A stretch of DNA of 64,000 bases from Prevotellaceae bacterium. Its GTDB lineage: Bacteria; Bacteroidota; Bacteroidia; Bacteroidales; Bacteroidaceae. Below, in pieces: positions 9,382-18,900 of this stretch. Every line of letters begins with the position of its first letter. The stretch's first letter is position 1. The position numbers and the translations under genes were made by a program. The notes under the pieces are model-generated. The model saw only the letters and a program-made list of their open reading frames with translations, made no database searches and was not told the origin of the DNA. The stretch lies in assembly GCA_003150315.1 (NCBI GenBank), contig QAML01000009.1, forward strand, positions 1-64,000, in the 5' to 3' direction.

Positions 9382-11526
9382 TCAATTATTGGCTTTTGTC
9401 TCGGCGGATGCAGTCTCCATGCTGTCCTTGTCGCGCACGGGGTTGTCATAATAACGGCGTGCAGCTTCTTTCTGACGGTCCATGGAGAAATTGGAAACGC
9501 GCTTCAGATAGCCTATGACACGTGTGAGATAGTCAATGTTCTTGCTGTGGCACACGGGACACTCTTTGAGATAACGCTTGTCAATGTGTCCGCAGTCGTT
9601 GCACACTGTGTTAGGCACATTGAACGTAAAGTAATTGCATCCCTCCTTTGCGGCAACTCTGAGAAGCTGACGATATTGTTTCTGGCTCAGATGTTCGTCA
9701 AGATTCATGTGGAGAGCCGAGCCGCCGGTGAGGTGTTCTATGAATTTATGTCCGTGAAGGCGGAACTTTTCAAGTATGTGCGTGTTGGTATCTTCAACCA
9801 CGTAGAAATAACTATTGTAGCAGTCGCGCGGAACATAGTAACCGTCCTCCCTGTCCCAACGTGCGTGCTTCACACCTACGTTCTCGGCAGGAATCATTTC
9901 GCAGTTGAACATAACATCCTTGGAACGGTATTTCTTGTTATAGTATTCCACCGTGCCGAGTACGCCCTGAACAAATTTCAAATACTCGGGATTGTCGGAA
10001 ATAGTATATCCCAAAGATTCCGCAGCCTCAACAAGACCGTTAACACCTATTGTAAGATACTGACGGGATATATTAATGTAACCAGCATCAAACAGAGGAA
10101 GCATTCCTTTCGATGCAAGATCTTTCAGATTCTCGTTGTAAGCAATCTGAACCTTGTGCATGATGTCCACAACCTCTGCAATATAGTCAAGATAAGGCTT
10201 GCCCTGGCGCGTAGCCTCTTGAACACAACGGTTAAGGTTGATAGTGAGCACACTCTTTGAACCCGTGGAAACACCGCCGGCACCAAGTGTGTAGCTGAAA
10301 CCGTTATTCTGAATCTCATTGCGCAAACGGCAGCACGAAGCAAGGGAATCGGCATTATCACTCATGTATGTGAAGAAAGAATGTCCCTCGGCATACATCT
10401 GGGAAGTGAAATCGGCATACTCTTTGTCCACAACGTCGCCGTCTTTTGAGAGAAGAGCCATTGTTTCAACAGGGAAAGTAAGCACAGTCTTGGTTCTCTC
10501 GGCGTTAAACCACTTCATGAAACGTTTCTGAAGCCAGTTGAGCGCATTCCAATTGGGTTTTGAACCGTCGGGGAAACGGAAATCTCCGAAAATGCTCTCG
10601 AAATAGTTCTTGTCATAATAGGAAATGTTCCAAAATACAGCTTGGAAATTCCTCGCACCCGTGGGTTGGTTAATGGAATATACTACCTGCTCGAAACAAT
10701 CCGTGATTATTTTATCAAGAGTACGATGACGTTTTGAAAGATCCACCACATCATCGGCGTGCTTATAGTAATCTTCTCCATATTCCAGCCCTATGAAATA
10801 AGACATATACATAAGGAATTCGGGAGTAGCGCACGCGCCGCTGAGCATGCTCGATACAATAAACACCATGTTTATGAATCCGCCGCAGAACGACTTGAGG
10901 TTTGTGGGCGCAGTGGAATTTCCGCCGATACTTTTGGTACCGCTTATCAACCAAGGATACATGGTGATGCTCGCACAATAGTTTGCAAGACTCGTTTCAT
11001 CGTTCTTATATATAAAATGGTGCTCGAGAAGATAAAGATAACGGTCGGCAAGCTCTTTGCCATACATTTCCTTTATCTTATCACAGAGCAAACGACGATT
11101 CAAACGGATGAAATTGGATTTTGGAAGCTCGCCGATAAGAGTGGCTATGTTCTTGTTCTCCACATTTGCGTTGGCATCGTATTTTGAACCCGTGGCGGGA
11201 TTGGAAGCTTTGCAATAATCAATAAGAAACTTCAACTTGTTGCGAATCTCACGGTCTTCGAAATGTTTCTGACGGTAAAGCATGAAAGATTTCGCAGCCT
11301 TGTAATGATTCTCACGCATAAGGGCGATTTCAACCTGGTTCTGAATGTCCTCAACACTCATTCCGTTGCAAAAACGAAGGTTGTCCATTACGCGCTGAAT
11401 GTCTTCGGCGTGAACATGTTCGCTTACCGATTCAAAAGCTTTTAATATCGCGCTTTTTATTTTCTCAAGAGAGAAACGTTCTGTGGTTCCGTCTCGTTTG
11501 GTAATTAAGAAATTGTCGTAACACAT
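9382..11526 (-). CDS. nrdD: anaerobic ribonucleoside-triphosphate reductase (class III)
   Basis: 714 residues. An N-terminal ATP-cone (KRDGTTERFSLEKIKSAILKA) provides allosteric control. The catalytic barrel follows, then a C-terminal zinc site made of two CxxC pairs (CNDC, CPVC). The glycyl-radical loop RVIGYL sits near residue 680. The enzyme reduces ribonucleoside triphosphates to deoxy forms, with formate as the usual electron donor for the family. It is transcribed with nrdG. The leader, if the -7 element at 11714-11721 is used, is about 180 nt. Confidence 0.95.
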   Translation of the reverse strand: MCYDNFLITKRDGTTERFSLEKIKSAILKAFESVSEHVHAEDIQRVMDNLRFCNGMSVEDIQNQVEIALMRENHYKAAKSFMLYRQKHFEDREIRNKLKFLIDYCKASNPATGSKYDANANVENKNIATLIGELPKSNFIRLNRRLLCDKIKEMYGKELADRYLYLLEHHFIYKNDETSLANYCASITMYPWLISGTKSIGGNSTAPTNLKSFCGGFINMVFIVSSMLSGACATPEFLMYMSYFIGLEYGEDYYKHADDVVDLSKRHRTLDKIITDCFEQVVYSINQPTGARNFQAVFWNISYYDKNYFESIFGDFRFPDGSKPNWNALNWLQKRFMKWFNAERTKTVLTFPVETMALLSKDGDVVDKEYADFTSQMYAEGHSFFTYMSDNADSLASCCRLRNEIQNNGFSYTLGAGGVSTGSKSVLTINLNRCVQEATRQGKPYLDYIAEVVDIMHKVQIAYNENLKDLASKGMLPLFDAGYINISRQYLTIGVNGLVEAAESLGYTISDNPEYLKFVQGVLGTVEYYNKKYRSKDVMFNCEMIPAENVGVKHARWDREDGYYVPRDCYNSYFYVVEDTNTHILEKFRLHGHKFIEHLTGGSALHMNLDEHLSQKQYRQLLRVAAKEGCNYFTFNVPNTVCNDCGHIDKRYLKECPVCHSKNIDYLTRVIGYLKRVSNFSMDRQKEAARRYYDNPVRDKDSMETASAETKANN

Positions 11527-11713
11527 ATTCTTTATAGGTTTTAGTCTTTGACAGGTTTATGTTTTTATCGGAACAAAGTTTTCTTTTTTTGCAACCGCCC
11601 AATTACTATTTCCAAGGTGTTTTATCGCAAAGCCCGAGGCTTTTCATTCGTATCTGTCGAAATCTTAACAAGTTGCATTATCTCGCCTCGCTTTTCGCAT
11701 CCCTTTTCGTTTA

Positions 11714-11721
11714 CAAAGATA
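11714..11721 (-). promoter_or_regulatory. candidate -7 promoter element of nrdD
   Basis: CAAAGATA on the + strand reads TATCTTTG on the minus strand, matching TAnnTTTG. No well-spaced -33 TTTG is seen, so this is tentative. Confidence 0.4.
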
Positions 11722-11759
11722 TAATTTTCGGACAACATGCGAACCACAAAACAAAGAAA

Positions 11760-12204
11760 TAATTTCCCGAAAAAGAAAACTTTTTTCGCCGAGAATTTTT
11801 CAAAGTTTCCCAAAATAGAAAACTTTTACTTCAACATAAAAAGCAAAATATTTTGATTTACAAATCTTTTTCTTTTCCAAGCAGGCAATTCTTTTTATTT
11901 TGCAAAAGCAAAAAGTTTTCCACTTTCTTAGATTTCCAGCAAAAAAGAGTATTTGTTATAAACGAAAAACGGAAACAAACAAAACAGAAAGAACAACCTG
12001 CAAAAGTACATACATAAAAGGCAGACATGAAATAAAAAACGGCAGAAGAAAAGCGACAAACGATGGATAAAAAGCAGCAAACAGAAAACGAAAAGCAACG
12101 AATGAAGAACAAAAAACAGCAAGCGGAGGATGAAAAGCCACGAACGGCAAAATAATAACATGTAATAGCGAATTTATAATACGAGAACAGCGGGGATATA
12201 TAAC
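11760..12204. other. AT-rich, purine-biased spacer with a possible 30-residue ORF
   Basis: No convincing gene. On the + strand the region is strongly A-rich. It contains a short ORF (ATG 12063 to TAA 12153-12155) encoding a charged peptide with two similar halves (KKQQTENEKQR and KKQQAEDEKPR). No clear ribosome binding site or promoter is seen. The long Phe/Cys/Leu-rich opposite frame is most easily explained by base composition. Confidence 0.3.
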
Positions 12205-12242
12205 AAAAACCTCCCCGCAACTCTCTTGTTGCGGGGAGGTTT
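12205..12242 (-). terminator. Rho-independent terminator of pckA
   Basis: A 13-bp perfect stem (AACCTCCCCGCAA and complement) with an 8-nt loop. On the minus strand a T-tract (TTTTTG) follows. It lies 19 bases after the pckA stop. Confidence 0.9.
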
Positions 12243-12260
12243 ACTATATGGTTTCGAATA

Positions 12261-13877
12261 TTAGAGCTTCGGACCGGCAGCAACAAGTGCTTTTCCGGCT
12301 TCGTTGCCTTCATATTTCTTGAAGTTCTTGATGAAGCGAGCTGCAAGATCTTTTGCTTTCTCTTCCCATTCCGCTGCGTTCTTATAAGTATCGCGAGGAT
12401 CGAGAATACCCGGGTCTACGCCTTCGAGCTTTGTAGGAACTACGAAATCGAAGAAAGGAATAGTCTTTGTGGGAGCTGCATCAATTGAGTGATCAAGGAT
12501 TGCATCGATAATACCACGAGTATCGCGAATCGAGATACGCTTTCCTGTACCGTTCCAACCTGTGTTCACGAGATATGCCTTTGCGCCGCTCTTCTTCATG
12601 TGTGCCACGAGTTCTTCTGCATACTTTGTAGGATGCAACTCGAGGAATGCCTGACCGAAGCAAGCGGAGAATGTAGGAGTAGGTTCGGTAATGCCACGCT
12701 CTGTGCCGGCAAGCTTAGCTGTGAAACCAGAGAGGAAGTAATACTTAGTCTGTTCCGGAGTAAGGATTGACACCGGAGGAAGAACGCCGAATGCGTCTGC
12801 GCTCAAGAAGATAACCTGCTTTGCAGCGGGACCGTGAGAAACAGGGCGAACGATGTTCTTGATGTGATAGATAGGATAAGAAACACGAGTATTCTCGGTT
12901 ACGCTCTTATCTGCAAAGTCAATCTTGCCTTCCGCATCAACAGTAACGTTTTCGAGAAGTGCGTCGCGGTGAATTGCGTTGTAGATGTCAGGTTCTGCAT
13001 CCTTGTCAAGATTGATAACCTTTGCATAACAACCGCCTTCGAGGTTAAACACGCCGTTGTCGTCCCATCCGTGTTCGTCGTCGCCGATAAGCTTACGTTT
13101 CGGATCGGTAGAAAGAGTTGTCTTACCTGTTCCAGAAAGACCGAAGAAGATTGCGGTGTTCTCGCCATTCTTGTCGGTGTTTGCAGAGCAGTGCATGGAA
13201 GCGATTCCTTTAAGAGGAAGGAAATAGTTCTGCATTGAGAACATACCTTTCTTCATTTCGCCGCCATACCAGGTGTTGAGAATGATTTGCTCTTTTGAAG
13301 TTACGTTGAAGAGCACAGCGGTTTCAGAATGAAGACCGAGCTCTTTCCAGTTTTCTACTTTAGCCTTTGATGCGTTGTAAACAACGAAATCGGGCTCCTG
13401 CTCGAAATCTTCTTCGCTTTGCGGACGAATGAACATGTTGGTTACGAAGTGAGCCTGCCAAGCAACCTCAACAATGAAACGTACCTTCATGCGGGTGTCT
13501 TTGTTAGCACCGCAGAAACCGTCAACCACATAAAGCTTCTTGTTTGAAAGCTCTTTCTTTGCGAGCTCTTTGAGAGTATTCCAAGTTGCTTCGCTTGCGC
13601 GGTGGTTGTCGTTATGATATTCTTCAGAATCCCACCATACGGTGTCGTGAGAATTAGCATCGTCAACGATGAACTTGTCCTTAGGAGAACGACCGGTATA
13701 TATACCTGTCATTACGTTCACTGCGCCGAGTTCGGTTTCCTGACCTTTGTCATAGCCTGTTAGTTCGGGTTTTGTTTCTTCATTGAACAATACCTCATAG
13801 GAAGGGTTATACAGAACCTCGGTAGTACCGGTTATTCCGTACTTTGCTTCCAAATCTGACTTCTGAAATCTTGCCAT
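12261..13877 (-). CDS. pckA: phosphoenolpyruvate carboxykinase (ATP)
   Basis: 538 residues, standard for the ATP-type enzyme. The kinase P-loop [11 protein letters not shown] is at about residues 245-255. The signatures [13 protein letters not shown] and [10 protein letters not shown] are also present. The enzyme interconverts oxaloacetate and PEP; in rumen and gut Bacteroidota and other fermenters it often runs in the carboxylating direction towards succinate, conserving ATP. It is monocistronic with its own terminator and a probable promoter about 80 bp upstream. Confidence 0.97.
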   Translation of the reverse strand: MARFQKSDLEAKYGITGTTEVLYNPSYEVLFNEETKPELTGYDKGQETELGAVNVMTGIYTGRSPKDKFIVDDANSHDTVWWDSEEYHNDNHRASEATWNTLKELAKKELSNKKLYVVDGFCGANKDTRMKVRFIVEVAWQAHFVTNMFIRPQSEEDFEQEPDFVVYNASKAKVENWKELGLHSETAVLFNVTSKEQIILNTWYGGEMKKGMFSMQNYFLPLKGIASMHCSANTDKNGENTAIFFGLSGTGKTTLSTDPKRKLIGDDEHGWDDNGVFNLEGGCYAKVINLDKDAEPDIYNAIHRDALLENVTVDAEGKIDFADKSVTENTRVSYPIYHIKNIVRPVSHGPAAKQVIFLSADAFGVLPPVSILTPEQTKYYFLSGFTAKLAGTERGITEPTPTFSACFGQAFLELHPTKYAEELVAHMKKSGAKAYLVNTGWNGTGKRISIRDTRGIIDAILDHSIDAAPTKTIPFFDFVVPTKLEGVDPGILDPRDTYKNAAEWEEKAKDLAARFIKNFKKYEGNEAGKALVAAGPKL

Positions 13878-13922
13878 AATGTTTGAAATTTATGAATTAT
13901 ACGAATTACATTCCTTTTTTAT

Positions 13923-13964
13923 TTGGGGTAAAGCCCCGGTAGTGCAACCTACGACACAAAATTA
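13923..13964 (-). promoter_or_regulatory. pckA promoter -7 element and leader hairpin
   Basis: TAATTTTG on the minus strand (13957-13964) fits TAnnTTTG. Just downstream the leader has a small GGGG/CCCC hairpin (13925-13937). No -33 TTTG at the expected distance. Confidence 0.45.
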
Positions 13965-14240
13965 CCCATTTTCCGATTAACGCCGCGCCAAGGTTCTCGT
14001 TTATTTTCAAATGTAAAGGAAACATTCTCCAAAAAATACGCTTCACGCTCCGGGCATTTTACTTTTGACAATTTTAGTTTGCAACATAACGGCACTTGCA
14101 TGCTTACTCCGCCGAATTTTCGCCCACACTTTTACGGCGCGCTTACGTTTGGGAATTGCCGCATGCTTTTTTCGGACTTTAATTCGGGATTTTTCCGGAC
14201 TGAAATCCCACGAATTTCAGGCGATGATTATTTTCGGGGA

Positions 14241-14362
14241 AAAACACATGGCTTGTCGTAAAAAATACAAGGCACATATTTTAAAATAAGTGCCTTGTAT
14301 TTCAAAATATATGCCTTATATTTTTTGCCATTCCAAGCTTCTGATTAACAACAACTTACAAG
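14241..14362 (+). repeat. 21-bp-module intergenic element, copy 3
   Basis: Module centres at 14250, 14271, 14292 and 14313. Orientation R-F-R-R. Tail core at 14349-14358. Lies in the 560-bp gap between two minus-strand genes, nearer the 3' end of the CDF transporter gene. Nothing else recognisable occupies 13965-14240. Confidence 0.9.
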
Positions 14363-14437
14363 AATCGCAAATTTCGACTTATCTGTCTGATTATTAGCCG
14401 CTTCCACAAAACCGCAGAAAACCCGGATTTTCCCTTG

Positions 14438-15328
14438 TCAGTCGCCCGGACAGCTGCAATGCTCGCCATGATGTTCAAGTTCGAGGGTGGCATGGGTTAT
14501 TCCGTCTTCCGCCAACTTTTCGCGTATCCGGTGCTTCACTTCCTCCATGTTCTCGTTACAATCCACCACCACATGAGCCGTGAGTGCCGACTCCTCGGTG
14601 CTTATTGCCCACACGTGAACATGATGAACGTCTTCCACATGAGACAGAGAGGTTATGTCGTTCTTTACCTTGGATATGTCTATGTTTTCGGGTATTCCGT
14701 CAAGCGACAGGCGCAGACTCTGCGAAAGCAGATGCCATGTGGAAAAGAGAATGACCACTACTATCACGAGACTGATTATCGGATCTATCACATACCAGCC
14801 TGTATATGAAATGACGAAGCCCGAAACAAGCACGCCAACCGATACGAGCGTGTCGGCAAGCATGTGAAGAAACGCGCCTTCGGCATTGATGTCTCGCTTT
14901 TTATGGCGCATGAGCAACCACGCGCTCAGTCCGTTAATCAGTATTCCTATGCCCGCCGTCCACGAAACCGCCGCGCCGTCAACGGGTCGGGGATCGGAGA
15001 ATTTATGAATGCTCTCCACCACAATTGCTCCCACGGCAACGAGCAGAATTATTGCATTGAGCAGGGATATGAGCACGCTGCCTTTCTTATATCCGTATGT
15101 GTATCCCTTTTTAGCCGGGACTTTGGCAAGTTCAAAGGCAAAGAGAGCCAGCAGAAGGCTGAACACATCGCTCAAATTGTGTCCCGCATCCGACACAAGC
15201 CCCAACGAATTGCGGCTGAAGCCAATGCCGGCTTCCACAACCACGAAAAGCATGTTCAAGGCTATTGCGAAAATATAAACGCCGTTGAGCGACGTGAGTT
15301 TCTCAGAATGGTGATGATGATGTTCCAT
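14438..15328 (-). CDS. cation diffusion facilitator (CDF/CzcD-type) metal exporter
   Basis: 296 residues with six membrane helices. Paired metal-binding signatures (LVSDAGHNLSD in helix 2, LHMLADTLVSVGV in helix 5) match zinc-transporting CDF proteins. A cytoplasmic C-terminal domain (HVHVWAI) follows, then a His/Cys tail (EHHGEHCSCPGD). The N-terminus has a natural run of five His. CDF proteins export Zn(II), Co(II) or similar by proton antiport. It is the last gene of a three-gene operon, 11 bp after the TetR gene. The link between a metal exporter and the activase upstream is not obvious. Confidence 0.9.
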   Translation of the reverse strand: MEHHHHHSEKLTSLNGVYIFAIALNMLFVVVEAGIGFSRNSLGLVSDAGHNLSDVFSLLLALFAFELAKVPAKKGYTYGYKKGSVLISLLNAIILLVAVGAIVVESIHKFSDPRPVDGAAVSWTAGIGILINGLSAWLLMRHKKRDINAEGAFLHMLADTLVSVGVLVSGFVISYTGWYVIDPIISLVIVVVILFSTWHLLSQSLRLSLDGIPENIDISKVKNDITSLSHVEDVHHVHVWAISTEESALTAHVVVDCNENMEEVKHRIREKLAEDGITHATLELEHHGEHCSCPGD

Positions 15329-15339
15329 ATCAAATATGT

Positions 15340-15957
15340 TTATTCCTCCACAAGAAGATTAGAAATCTGCATGAGCAAATATTTTTTCCACTCCATAATC
15401 ATGGCGCGATACTCGTTCTCGTCCATATTAAACCACGAAACAAAAAGATTCTTGGTTATGAACGGGAAAGCAATGTTGCCGTAAAAAGCAGTAAAGACCG
15501 TGTACATGGGCACTTGCTTCAATCTTCCCGCTTTCATCTCGCTGTTCAGCACATCGCGCACAAGCGAAAAAACTTTGTCATAGTGCATTTCTCTCGCAGT
15601 GGCAATGAAATGCTCCACATCGCGCTGTATTTCGGAAATTATGAAGCCCGGTATCGACGGATTCTCGAGAAACCTCTCGAAATACTCGTCCACCACAAGC
15701 GCAAGACGCTCGATGAGCGGTTTGTTGCTCGACATTATTTCGCGCAAACGCGGCATGAGAGTCTCGACAATGGACGAGAACACCGCCTTGAACATTACGT
15801 CCTTGTTGGGAAAATAATAGTGGAGCGTGGAACGGTTCACACCCGCCAATTCGGCAATGTCGCACATGGTTGTGTCCTCGAAGCCTTTTTCAATAAAAAG
15901 TCTGCGAGCCGAGTCAATCATTACCATTTCCTGTCCGCCGTATGTCTTTTCGCTCAT
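15340..15957 (-). CDS. TetR family transcriptional regulator
   Basis: 205 residues. The N-terminal helix-turn-helix (TMCDIAELAGVNRSTLHYYF) is typical of TetR/AcrR proteins. The C-terminal two-thirds is helical and presumably binds a ligand. Its ATG overlaps the stop of the upstream activase gene (ATGA at 15954-15957), so they are co-transcribed and probably translationally coupled. Autoregulation is likely: a 16-bp palindrome lies between the operon's probable promoter and its first start codon (20190-20205). The ligand cannot be inferred. Confidence 0.9.
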   Translation of the reverse strand: MSEKTYGGQEMVMIDSARRLFIEKGFEDTTMCDIAELAGVNRSTLHYYFPNKDVMFKAVFSSIVETLMPRLREIMSSNKPLIERLALVVDEYFERFLENPSIPGFIISEIQRDVEHFIATAREMHYDKVFSLVRDVLNSEMKAGRLKQVPMYTVFTAFYGNIAFPFITKNLFVSWFNMDENEYRAMIMEWKKYLLMQISNLLVEE

Positions 15958-18900
15958 CTCGATTGTCTTACGTTATCAATGAACAACAGCAAACGATTAA
16001 CGATATTCACATCGCTCACCGAGCTGTCAAAGTCGAGCGAAAGAATGTTCAGTTCCGGAAACATTGTCTTGAGTTTTTTCTCAATGCCTTTCTCTATTAT
16101 GTGGTTGGCAATGCAGCCGAAAGGCTGAAGGCTTACCACATGATTAATTCCGTGAGCGACATAAGTGGAAATCTCTCCCGGAATGAGCCATCCCTCGCCA
16201 AACTGCGCGTTAAGCGAAATAATCTTCGAAGCCCGCTTTGCCTTTTCAAAAATATCGTCAAAAGGGGTGTAATATCTGAACGCCGATGCCGCATCGTTGA
16301 AAACGTCCATGCGCTTCTGTACCTTGCGATAAAGCCAATTGACAACGACATCGGGAATGCTCTTGCGCAGAAGCATTGAACGGTTTTTGGTTTCGCGGTT
16401 CACGAAACTTTGCGTAAAGAAATCCGTTATCAGCGGCGGCACAACCTCAAGCCTTTGCGCAATGAGCCAGTCGGTAACGTTTTTCTGGGCATAAGGATTG
16501 AATTCAAGGAAAATCTCACCCACAATTCCCACTTTGGCGGTCTTGATGTCCGTGCAAGCATCATTGAACTCCTTTGCAGCCTTTCTCACAAGCTCAGGAA
16601 GGGCGTCGGCATTATTTCTTTCTATCACAGGCTTTGCAATATCAAGGAATTTTTCCTTTAGCTTCGCTGCCACACCCTTTTCCTTTTCGCGCGAAACCGT
16701 GGCGTAATACATTTTGGCAATTACATCGCTGTACAACATGGTGCTGAGAGCCACCGGAAGCAATTTGAGCCATGGAATCTTGAATCCAGGCTGGTAATTG
16801 TCAATTCCGCTTCCGAATGAAAACGACACGACAGGCGTGTTTCGGTATCCGTTCGACAACAAAGCGCGTTTAATGAGTGCTATATAGTTGCTGGCGCGAC
16901 ACTGACCTCCAGTCTGCGTAATGGCAACGGCTGTGTCGTCCGGGTTGAAGCGTCCGCTCTTGAACGCCTTTATTACATCGCCCACGATAAGAGTTGCCGG
17001 ATAGCAGACTTCGTTGTTGGAATATTTCAAACCCAGTTCTCCCGATTCCGAATCGCTCATGGGAAGATTCACAACATTGAATCCCGCCACTTTCATAGCC
17101 GCAGGAATCAACGGCGAAAGGAAAGGCGTAAAAAACGGTGCTATAATGGTGCGTTTACGTTCGGCTTTCGTAAACGCAGGAGTGGTTTCGAAAGACTTCA
17201 CGCGGCTTTGCGTCTTGTCGTGGCTTATTTTCAAACTTTCCACAAGCGATCGCACACGCAACTTAATAGATCCAACATTATCTATATCGTCAATTTTAAG
17301 GAGCGTAAGGTTTTTGTGAAATCTCTCAAGCGTAGCCCGCACTTCGTTTGTCAGAAAAGCGTCGGGACCGCAGCCAAAAGATGTGAGCTGCATATACTGC
17401 ACGTCTGCCGGTTGTAGCCCCGCCCATTTGGCAGCTTTGAGAATGCGGTTGGGATAAGCCCACTGCGAAAGATATATCGTATCGTCAATTGAAAGTTTCT
17501 CGTCATAAACAATATCATCCGTTATTACGTAAACACCCATTGCCGTTGCCATCTCCGCAACCCGGTGTTGAATGAGCGGATCTGTATGATAAGGACGACC
17601 GGCAAGGAGAATGGCGAGACGTTTTTCCCGCCTTGCTTCTTCGAGAACCTCTCTGTTTATCTCGGCAAGGCGTTCGCGATATTGTTTTTCGGCTTCTTCG
17701 GCTGCCGACAAAGCACTGCGCACGGTTTTCGATGCAATTCCGAATCGTGAAAGCCATTCTTCCATTTGTTTCTGCAGCAGTTTGCGGTTTTTGAAAGTAA
17801 CAACGGGACTTTCAACCGGCACTTTGGGCGACTGGGAACTGTTAACAACTTCGGAATATCCCGAAACTATCGGACAATTATAACTGTTTTGCTGTCCTTT
17901 CTCCTTGCGTTCAAAAACTACAAAGGGCATGAAAATTCTATCTACGCCCTTGCGTTCGAGATCTGCTATATGGCTGTGAACGAGTTTGGCAGGAAAACAA
18001 ATGTTATCGCTCATCACGCAGTTTGCGTTACGTTCGTAGTCGGCGTAAATGCTTTCTGAGGAGAGCACTGTACGTATGCCGCATGAATTCAAAAAGGTAT
18101 GCCAGAAAGGATAATCCTCATAAATGTTCAGACAACGCGGTATGCCGATGGTAAATACGGGCTTCTCCACCTTACATTCGCGATTGAACAAAAGCCGGTA
18201 CTTCTGCGGATAAACATTTCTGCCGGGTTTTGCCTTTGTTCCGCGATTGGAGAAAACACGTTCGCAACGGTTTCCAGAATAATACTTGCGGTTTCCCGGG
18301 AATAGGTAATGCGTAACCGTACATTGGTTTTCGCATCCCTTGCATCGGGTGCGTCGCGTGGTATATTTGGCACGCGAAAGCATTTCTTCCACACTGCCCG
18401 CCTCGGTTGCCTCGTCGGATTTATGCTCCATGGCATAGAGTGCGCAACCTACCGCACCCATCAACTCGGGACAGTCGCTGCGGTTAACATGTGTGGACGC
18501 AAGTTTTTCAAGAGCGCGAACAATTGAATCGTTTCGCATTGTTCCGCCCTGCACAACCACATATTTTCCGAGTTCGGAGGTGTTTTTGAGCTGCAAAACC
18601 TTATACAGGCAGTTTTTCACCACACTGTATGAAAGTCCTGCCGCAATATCGGCAACCGTAGCCCCTTCGCGCAACACCTGTTTCACTTTTGAATTCATAA
18701 ACACGGTACAGCGTGTTCCCAAATCGCAGGGAGCATCGGAAGTACATGCGGCACGGGCGAAATCGTTAACGTCATAGTCGAGCGAACGTGCAAATGTACT
18801 GATAAACGAACCGCAGCCGGACGAACATGCTTCGTTTATTTCTATGCGGTTTATTACTCCGTGGTCCACGAAAATGGCTTTCATGTCCTGTCCGCCTATA

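Noticed and set aside
11858-12346. Phe/Cys/Leu-rich minus-strand frame of 162 codons
   Set aside because: It is the complement of an A-rich spacer, crosses the pckA terminator and overlaps pckA; composition artefact.
13923-13940. Riboswitch in the pckA leader
   Set aside because: Only a 4-bp GGGG/CCCC hairpin; no known aptamer features.
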